Shown: positions 1-5,368 of the stretch, piece after piece
Numbering within the stretch: position 1 is the stretch's first letter
Layout of the letters: every line of letters starts with the position of its first letter
Assembly: GCA_035761805.1 (NCBI GenBank)
Contig: DASTQL010000161.1
Location: 1 to 5,368, forward strand
Length of the DNA stretch: 5,368 nucleotides
From: DASTQL01 sp035761805
GTDB lineage: Bacteria > Actinomycetota > Actinomycetes > Jiangellales > Jiangellaceae
Direction of reading: 5' to 3'
Translations under genes and position numbers: made by a program
Notes under the pieces: generated by a model
Database searches by the model: none
What the model was told of the DNA's origin: nothing
Seen by the model: the letters and a program-made list of their open reading frames with translations, nothing else

Positions 1-512
1 GCGGGCTCGGGATGCGGCTGCACGCCAACCAGCTCGGGCCGGGCCCTGGAGTGCAGCTGGCCTGCGAGCTGGGCGCTGCCAGCGCGGACCACTGCACGCA
101 CCTGTCGGACGCCGACGTCGAGGCGCTGGCCTCGTCGCGGACGGTGGCCACCCTGCTGCCGGGGGCGGAGTTCTCGACCCGCTCCCCCTACCCGGATGCC
201 CGCCGGCTGCTGGACTCCGGTGTCACCGTTGCGCTGGCGACCGACTGCAACCCCGGGTCCTCCTACACCTCGTCGATGCCCTTCTGCCTGGCCCTCGCCG
301 TCCGGGAGATGCACATGACGCCCGCCGAGGCGCTGTGGGCCTCGACGTCGGGAGGCGCCGCGGCCTTGCGGCGCGACGACGTGGGGGTGCTGCGGCCCGG
401 GGCCCGGGCCGACCTGGTGGTGCTGGACGCGCCCTCGTACGTCCACCTGGCCTACCGGCCCGGGGTCCCGCTCGTCGCCGCCGTCTGGCGGGCCGGCCGC
501 CCGGTGGTCTGA
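1..512 (+). CDS. hutI: Imidazolonepropionase, C-terminal part (5' end cut by window edge)
   Basis: HutI hydrolyses 4-imidazolone-5-propanoate to N-formimidoyl-L-glutamate, the third step of histidine degradation, in the cytoplasm. It is a zinc/iron amidohydrolase. The reading frame is open from base 3 and gives about 169 residues of a protein normally near 400, so roughly the last 40% is present. Visible landmarks are LHANQLGPGPG, whose His matches a metal-ligand His of the Bacillus enzyme, then ASADHCTHL with the substrate-side His, LLPGAEFSTRSPYPDARRLL, and ALATDCNPGSSY carrying the metal-ligand Asp and the substrate-contacting Asn/Gly. The end, GARADLVVLDAPSYVHLAYRPGVP, is the usual amidohydrolase C-terminal beta-sandwich region. 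The ATG at base 12 is internal, not a start. The Bacillus protein has HADE where this one has HANQ; from memory HANQ/HGNQ is normal in actinobacterial HutI. No other hut gene follows, so hutI is the last gene of its unit here. Confidence 0.95.
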   Translation, partial: GLGMRLHANQLGPGPGVQLACELGAASADHCTHLSDADVEALASSRTVATLLPGAEFSTRSPYPDARRLLDSGVTVALATDCNPGSSYTSSMPFCLALAVREMHMTPAEALWASTSGGAAALRRDDVGVLRPGARADLVVLDAPSYVHLAYRPGVPLVAAVWRAGRPVV

Positions 513-519
513 CGCCTCT

Positions 520-613
520 CCCCAATGATCACGGCAGCCGCGTACATGGGCGCCGAGCCAGGTGAATTCACCGCGGCGCGCACCCACTTTCCTGGCTGCC
601 GTGATCATTGGGG
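520..613. repeat. 94-bp imperfect palindrome with perfect 20-bp arms and a co-centred 12-bp inner palindrome
   Basis: The left arm CCCCAATGATCACGGCAGCC (520-539) is the exact reverse complement of 594-613. The inner palindrome GGTGAATTCACC (561-572) shares the same centre (566.5). Between them, 540-560 against 573-593 pairs only partly (for example 547-550 with 583-586). Transcribed, it would form a long hairpin with a perfect 20-bp base. It starts 7 nt after the hutI stop and ends 21 nt before the -10 box of the next gene. There is no T-run after the right arm, so it is not a textbook intrinsic terminator. It could be a REP- or MITE-like palindromic repeat, a 3'-end protecting hairpin, or a regulator site. 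The palindrome itself is certain; its role is not. Confidence 0.9.
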
Positions 614-634
614 TCAGGGCGCCGGCGGCCGGGC

Positions 635-640
635 TACGGT
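635..640 (+). promoter_or_regulatory. -10 box TACGGT of a leaderless promoter for the DUF3467 gene
   Basis: TACGGT fits the actinobacterial TANNNT -10 consensus and ends 6 nt before the ATG at 647, which puts the transcription start at or next to the A of the ATG. No Shine-Dalgarno sequence stands at a workable distance; the G-run 642-646 abuts the ATG. No clear -35 box is seen; TTGGGG at 608-613 is too far away (21 nt). It decides the ATG at 647 over an in-frame TTG at 608 that lies inside the palindrome. Confidence 0.6.
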
Positions 641-646
641 CGGGGG

Positions 647-1039
647 ATGGCCGAGCCCCCGACCACTCCACCCCCCGTCCCGTCCCACGTGTCGATCGCC
701 GTCCCGCCTGAGCTGGAGGCCGGGGTCTACGGCGACTTCGTCAGCATCTGGCACACCCGGGAGTCCTTCGTGCTCGACTTCATCGCCACCACGGGCCCGA
801 CCCGGCAGGTCACCGACGACCAGGGACGCCCTCGCGCGCAGACCCCCAGCAAGGTCGTGTCCCGGGTGCGCGTCCCGGCGGCTCAGGTCTTCGAGATCAT
901 GAAGGGCCTCGAACGCCAGCTCACCGCCTGGGAGGCGGAGACGGGCCGGCGTGCGGGCGGGGGTCCTCCGGCCCCTCCGGGCCCGGCCGGTCCCCCACCG
1001 ACTCCTCCGGCCCCCCAACCGCCTCCTCCGGCCACCTGA
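647..1039 (+). CDS. DUF3467 domain protein with proline-rich C-terminal tail
   Basis: A 130-residue soluble protein. Residues about 20-98 match the DUF3467 pattern: an acidic start (PPELEAGVYGDFVSIWHT), a strand ending SFVLDF, a variable loop, then VVSRVRVPAAQVFEIMKGLERQL and a closing helix. The molecular function of DUF3467 proteins is not established. In this family the segment before the helix normally reads as a conserved 'rv.lsp..a..l...L' stretch, which is present. Residues 101-130 are almost only Pro, Gly and Ala and are probably disordered; their codons repeat CTCCGGCC several times. The start is the ATG behind a -10 box; an in-frame TTG 39 nt upstream lies in the palindrome and would add an unlikely Arg/Gly-rich leader. 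The last 119 bases overlap the opposite-strand membrane protein gene. No partner can be inferred from the neighbours. Confidence 0.85.
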   Translation: MAEPPTTPPPVPSHVSIAVPPELEAGVYGDFVSIWHTRESFVLDFIATTGPTRQVTDDQGRPRAQTPSKVVSRVRVPAAQVFEIMKGLERQLTAWEAETGRRAGGGPPAPPGPAGPPPTPPAPQPPPPAT

Positions 1040-2204
1040 GAGGCGCCGAGCCCGCCGGACCCGCTGCACCCCACCCCCGGGCGGCGAACGCAGACGCCCG
1101 CGCCGCCACCGCCTCCAGGGGCCCTCGCCCGACGAAGGTCCGCCACACCAGCCCCACCCCGAGCGCCACGACCACGTGCCACAACAACGCGTACGGGAGG
1201 TCGCGCGGCAGCAGCGTCGACAGCAGCACCACGTGCAGGGTGTAGAGGCTCAGCGTCATGCTCCCCGCCGCCACCAACGGAGCGGCGAACCACCGGGGCC
1301 GCGGCAGCACCAGCATGCAGACCCCGAGCACGGCCAGCGCCACCCCAGCCGTGTGGACCAGGTCCAGGGTGGTCGTCGAGTGCGGCGTCACCACGGCGAG
1401 CCACCACCAGGTGGTCGTGGGCGTCGACCCGTACATCGAGGTCCGCAGGGCGATGTCGAGGTTTCGACCGAGCAGGTCTGCCGCACCCGTCGCCTGCTCG
1501 ATCCCCACGCGACCCCCGAGCGGCCCGAGCAGCAGCCCCGACACCACCCGGGCGCCGACCGCGAGCACCAGGCCCGCCACCACCACCCGTACGGCCGTGC
1601 CGGCTCGGCGCAGCGGGAGCCGCCCCACGGCGAGCCCCGCCAGCACGTAGGCCGTCCACGCCAGCGTCGGGTAGTAGCCGGTCAACGTCAGCTCGGTCAG
1701 CAGCTGCAGCGGCGTCTCCAGGGACGACAGGCTCGGGCTGCCGTAGGTCCGGTCGGGCAGCAGCGGCCGCACGACGTGGCCGAGCGCCGGCACCACTACC
1801 GCCACCGCGGCGGCGGCCACGGCCAGCCGGCCCGGGCCCCAGCCCAGGAACGGCAGCACCAGCACGAAGAGCAGCCCGTAGTGGACCAGGATCACCGCCA
1901 CCCCGGACTCCAACTCACCGAGGAGCAGCCCGACGGCCACGATCACAGCGGCCCGGGCCATCACCCCCCGGCGTGCGGCGCGCAACCCCTCACCGGTCCG
2001 CGGACGCACACCCCCCGTGGCCAGCGCGAGCCCCACCCCGGCCAGGACGGCGAAGAGAGCCGCCGCCCGCCCGCTGGCCACCAGGTAGGCCGGCGTGACT
2101 CGCCCGTCCACGACCGCCGGCTGGACGTGCACGGTCATCATGCCGAGCAGGGCGATTCCCCGGGCCGCGTCCACGCCGACGACGCGGCGCGCCGAGCCCA
2201 GCAC
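921..2204 (-). CDS. HGSNAT_cat/DUF418-like polytopic membrane protein (putative acyltransferase family)
   Basis: About 427 residues from the GTG at 2204, with roughly ten hydrophobic segments. The N-terminus RRVVGVDAARGIALLGMMTVHV (split here: VGVDAARG, then LLGMMTVHV with His 26) is the hallmark of the HGSNAT_cat (heparan-alpha-glucosaminide N-acetyltransferase) and DUF418 families. Other family marks are VHYGLLF (about 107-113), GYYPTLAWTAYVLAGLAVGR (about 176-195), GSMTLSLYTLH (about 314-324) and RGPLE (about 360-364). Such proteins may move an acyl group across the membrane onto a cell-surface glycan, but the substrate here is unknown. Residues after about 374 form a Gly/Pro/Glu-rich, probably cytoplasmic tail. 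The start is uncertain: GTG 2204 is the only standard start near the first membrane segment but has no ribosome binding site. A CTG at 2261, overlapping the TGA of the upstream gene as CTGA and lying 4 nt behind GGAGG, would give an N-terminus reading (M)TEPPPGARSPEAS. The frame stays open to 2522, but that part is antisense-quality sequence inside the DUF4235 gene. The 3' end overlaps the DUF3467 gene. Confidence 0.85.
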   Translation of the reverse strand: MLGSARRVVGVDAARGIALLGMMTVHVQPAVVDGRVTPAYLVASGRAAALFAVLAGVGLALATGGVRPRTGEGLRAARRGVMARAAVIVAVGLLLGELESGVAVILVHYGLLFVLVLPFLGWGPGRLAVAAAAVAVVVPALGHVVRPLLPDRTYGSPSLSSLETPLQLLTELTLTGYYPTLAWTAYVLAGLAVGRLPLRRAGTAVRVVVAGLVLAVGARVVSGLLLGPLGGRVGIEQATGAADLLGRNLDIALRTSMYGSTPTTTWWWLAVVTPHSTTTLDLVHTAGVALAVLGVCMLVLPRPRWFAAPLVAAGSMTLSLYTLHVVLLSTLLPRDLPYALLWHVVVALGVGLVWRTFVGRGPLEAVAARASAFAARGWGAAGPAGSAPLRWPEEAVGGPEESVGDRPGPEGPEDPRPHAGPSPPPRR

Positions 2205-2257
2205 CGTACGGGAGTCGCCGGACGCCTCGGGGGACCGCGCGCCGGGCGGGGGTTCGG

Positions 2258-2548
2258 TCAGCCGACCTCCTGGATGTCCGGAGGCAGGTGCCCGGTGGAC
2301 TTGCGCCAGTAGTCGGCAAGCTTGCGGCTGGCCAGCATCCGCGCGACACCCACGGCCGCGCCGGTCGCGACGGCCCAGGCCAGCGCTTGTGGCCAGGTGG
2401 TGTCGGGGCTCTCCGGGTTGGCCGGAGGGGGGTTGCCGGTCCCCGTCTTCCACGCCGTCGTCGCGACCTTCTTGGCCAGGACGCCCGCAAGGATGGCGGC
2501 CGTCAGGCCGAGCACCTTCCACGCGATCCGCTCACGCCTGCCGGCCAT
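2258..2548 (-). CDS. DUF4235 family small membrane protein
   Basis: A 96-residue protein matching the actinobacterial DUF4235 pattern: WKVLGLTAAILAGVLAKKV, then TAWK.GTGNPPPANPESPDTTWPQALAWAVATGAAVGVARMLASRKLADYWRKSTGHLPP. Two hydrophobic segments, about residues 9-26 and 53-71, suggest a small integral membrane protein with a short polar, proline-rich loop between them. The function of the family is unknown. The ATG at 2548 is well supported by GGAGGAGG 4 nt upstream. The membrane protein gene follows on the same strand without a gap or with 53 nt, depending on its start, so the two probably share an mRNA. Length is normal for the family. Confidence 0.9.
   Translation of the reverse strand: MAGRRERIAWKVLGLTAAILAGVLAKKVATTAWKTGTGNPPPANPESPDTTWPQALAWAVATGAAVGVARMLASRKLADYWRKSTGHLPPDIQEVG
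2265..2271 (-). promoter_or_regulatory. Shine-Dalgarno-like AGGAGGT inside the DUF4235 3' end, before a CTG
   Basis: On the minus strand AGGAGGT is followed by CGG and then CTGA, where TGA is the DUF4235 stop and CTG is in frame with the downstream membrane protein. The spacing is the same as at the DUF4235 start itself (AGGAGGT, three bases, ATG). It may drive coupled translation from CTG. It also simply encodes Gln-Glu-Val, so chance is possible. Confidence 0.4.
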
Positions 2549-2552
2549 GGGA

Positions 2553-2560
2553 CCTCCTCC
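2553..2560 (-). promoter_or_regulatory. Ribosome binding site GGAGGAGG of the DUF4235 gene
   Basis: GGAGGAGG on the minus strand lies 4 nt before the ATG at 2548. It is the strongest Shine-Dalgarno sequence in the window, in contrast to the apparently leaderless genes on the plus strand. Confidence 0.85.
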
Positions 2561-2573
2561 ACGATCTGCCTCT

Positions 2574-2583
2574 CCCGTACGGG
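2574..2583. other. 10-bp palindrome CCCGTACGGG upstream of the DUF4235 gene
   Basis: A perfect palindrome in the 98-nt gap between the small membrane peptide gene and DUF4235, 13 nt upstream of the latter's ribosome binding site. It could be an operator or part of a promoter, but CGTACG-type words also occur inside genes here (about 1190, 2205), so it may be chance. A second perfect palindrome, GCCGGGCCCGGC, lies at 2622-2633 and is followed on the minus strand by TGTTTCG; it might be a weak terminator for the 43-residue gene. No clear -10/-35 pair was found in this gap. Confidence 0.3.
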
Positions 2584-2646
2584 CCGTCCGAACCGTCCCA
2601 CCGAGCGGACCGGGCGAAACAGCCGGGCCCGGCGGCGCTCAGGCGC

Positions 2647-2778
2647 CTAGAAGAAGCCGCCCAGCAGCCAGTCGACCAGCGGGATGAGCAGCGGCGCCGC
2701 GGCCACGAGCATGCCGACCGCCACCACCAGGGCGATCAGGCGGATTCGGGTGCTCGGTCCGCCCGACGCGTCACGCAT
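2647..2778 (-). CDS. Small single-span membrane peptide (43 aa), hypothetical
   Basis: An ATG at 2778 opens a frame of 43 codons ending in TAG at 2647-2649. The product begins MRDASGGPSTRIRLIALVVA, continues with a hydrophobic run (about residues 14-33, LIALVVAVGMLVAAAPLLIP) and ends PLVDWLLGGFF. This fits a short cytoplasmic, positively charged N-terminus, one membrane span and an aromatic/glycine C-terminus. Nearly all codons end in G or C (exceptions CGT, GGA, CGA), as expected for a real gene in this genome. A TANNNT box (TAGCCT, 2802-2797) lies 18 nt upstream of the ATG; the ribosome binding site is weak (GAGACAG touching the ATG). The peptide belongs to no family I recognise. It is divergent from glgP and followed after 98 nt by DUF4235 on the same strand. 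Confidence 0.6.
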   Translation of the reverse strand: MRDASGGPSTRIRLIALVVAVGMLVAAAPLLIPLVDWLLGGFF

Positions 2779-2796
2779 CTGTCTCAGCACCCAACC

Positions 2797-2802
2797 AGGC
2801 TA
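2797..2802 (-). promoter_or_regulatory. Candidate -10 box TAGCCT for the small membrane peptide gene
   Basis: TAGCCT on the minus strand fits TANNNT and would place a transcription start near 2790, giving a leader of about 10 nt before the ATG at 2778. No good -35 box is seen. It lies only 22 bp from the divergent -10 box of glgP. Confidence 0.4.
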
Positions 2803-2824
2803 TGCGGAGCCGAGCCGACGGCTC

Positions 2825-2830
2825 TACCGT
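2825..2830 (+). promoter_or_regulatory. -10 box TACCGT of a leaderless promoter for glgP
   Basis: TACCGT fits TANNNT and ends 8 nt before the GTG at 2839, so transcription would begin at or within a base or two of the start codon. There is no purine-rich ribosome binding site in the intervening bases. A second weak match, TACGAC (2833-2838), is too close to the GTG. No convincing -35 hexamer is visible. Confidence 0.55.
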
Positions 2831-2838
2831 CGTACGAC

Positions 2839-5322
<2,484 letters not shown>

Positions 5323-5329
5323 GCCCCGA

Positions 5330-5367
5330 TTGACCACGTTCACCACCCTTGTCGGGTCATCACAAGG
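5330..5367. promoter_or_regulatory. Intergenic inverted repeats and TTGACC box after glgP
   Basis: Two nested or overlapping short inverted repeats lie here: TGACC (5331-5335) with GGTCA (5355-5359), and CCTTGT (5347-5352) with ACAAGG (5362-5367), loop 9 nt. TTGACC at 5330-5335 resembles a -35 hexamer, but no good -10 is visible before the window ends. It may be the regulatory region of the next gene or a weak hairpin behind glgP; there is no T-run. Confidence 0.25.
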
Positions 5368-5368
5368 C

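Noticed and set aside
594..620. Palindrome as a classical intrinsic terminator of hutI
   Set aside because: The right arm is followed by GTCAGGGC, with no T-run; termination by this hairpin is possible but not shown.
608..646. TTG at 608 as start of the DUF3467 protein
   Set aside because: It falls in the right arm of the palindrome, would precede the likely transcription start at 647, and adds only an Arg/Gly-rich leader.
951..2312. 453-codon plus-strand open frame opposite the membrane protein gene
   Set aside because: Product is a run of Arg, His, Pro, Gln and Gly with no domain; it is the antisense shadow of the HGSNAT_cat/DUF418 gene in high-GC DNA.
2205..2522. N-terminal extension of the membrane protein to the ATG at 2522
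   Set aside because: It lies wholly inside the well-supported DUF4235 gene in another frame and encodes Arg/Gly/Pro-rich sequence without family similarity.
2095..2838. Open plus-strand frame extending glgP 248 codons upstream to an ATG at 2095
   Set aside because: This DNA is occupied by three minus-strand genes; the translation is Arg/Pro/Ser-rich antisense sequence unlike any phosphorylase N-terminus, and total length would be 1075 against about 800-840 for the family.

Overview
The window comes from a high-GC actinobacterium. Codon third positions are almost all G or C, two genes begin directly behind a TANNNT -10 box with no ribosome binding site (leaderless transcripts), and the protein families present (DUF3467, DUF4235, the HGSNAT_cat/DUF418 membrane protein) are typical of Actinomycetota. 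The exact genus cannot be fixed from the sequence; the look is that of Geodermatophilaceae, Nocardioidaceae or relatives.

Layout, left to right. (1) 1-512, + strand: the C-terminal part of imidazolonepropionase (hutI), cut by the window edge. (2) 520-613: a 94-bp imperfect palindrome with perfect 20-bp arms and a 12-bp palindrome exactly at its centre. It sits 7 nt behind the hutI stop and just ahead of the next promoter. (3) 647-1039, +: a DUF3467 protein with a proline-rich tail, apparently leaderless. (4) 921-2204 (or 2261), -: a multi-spanning HGSNAT_cat/DUF418-like membrane protein whose 3' end overlaps the DUF3467 gene tail to tail by 119 bp. (5) 2258-2548, -: a DUF4235 membrane protein with a strong Shine-Dalgarno site, directly upstream of gene 4 and probably in one operon with it. 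(6) 2647-2778, -: a 43-codon gene for a single-span membrane peptide, easily missed by gene callers. (7) 2839-5322, +: complete glycogen phosphorylase (glgP, GT35, 827 aa) with all expected active-site motifs, leaderless GTG start, divergent from gene 6. (8) 5323-5368: start of an intergenic region with small inverted repeats.

Functionally the window joins unrelated housekeeping pieces: the end of a histidine-utilisation locus, a minus-strand cluster of small or poorly known membrane proteins, and storage-glucan breakdown. I found no defence system, CRISPR array, transposase, integrase or RNA gene. The points most worth a second look are the hutI-distal palindrome, a possible CTG start that couples gene 4 to gene 5, the small membrane peptide, and the antisense overlap of two low-complexity C-terminal tails.
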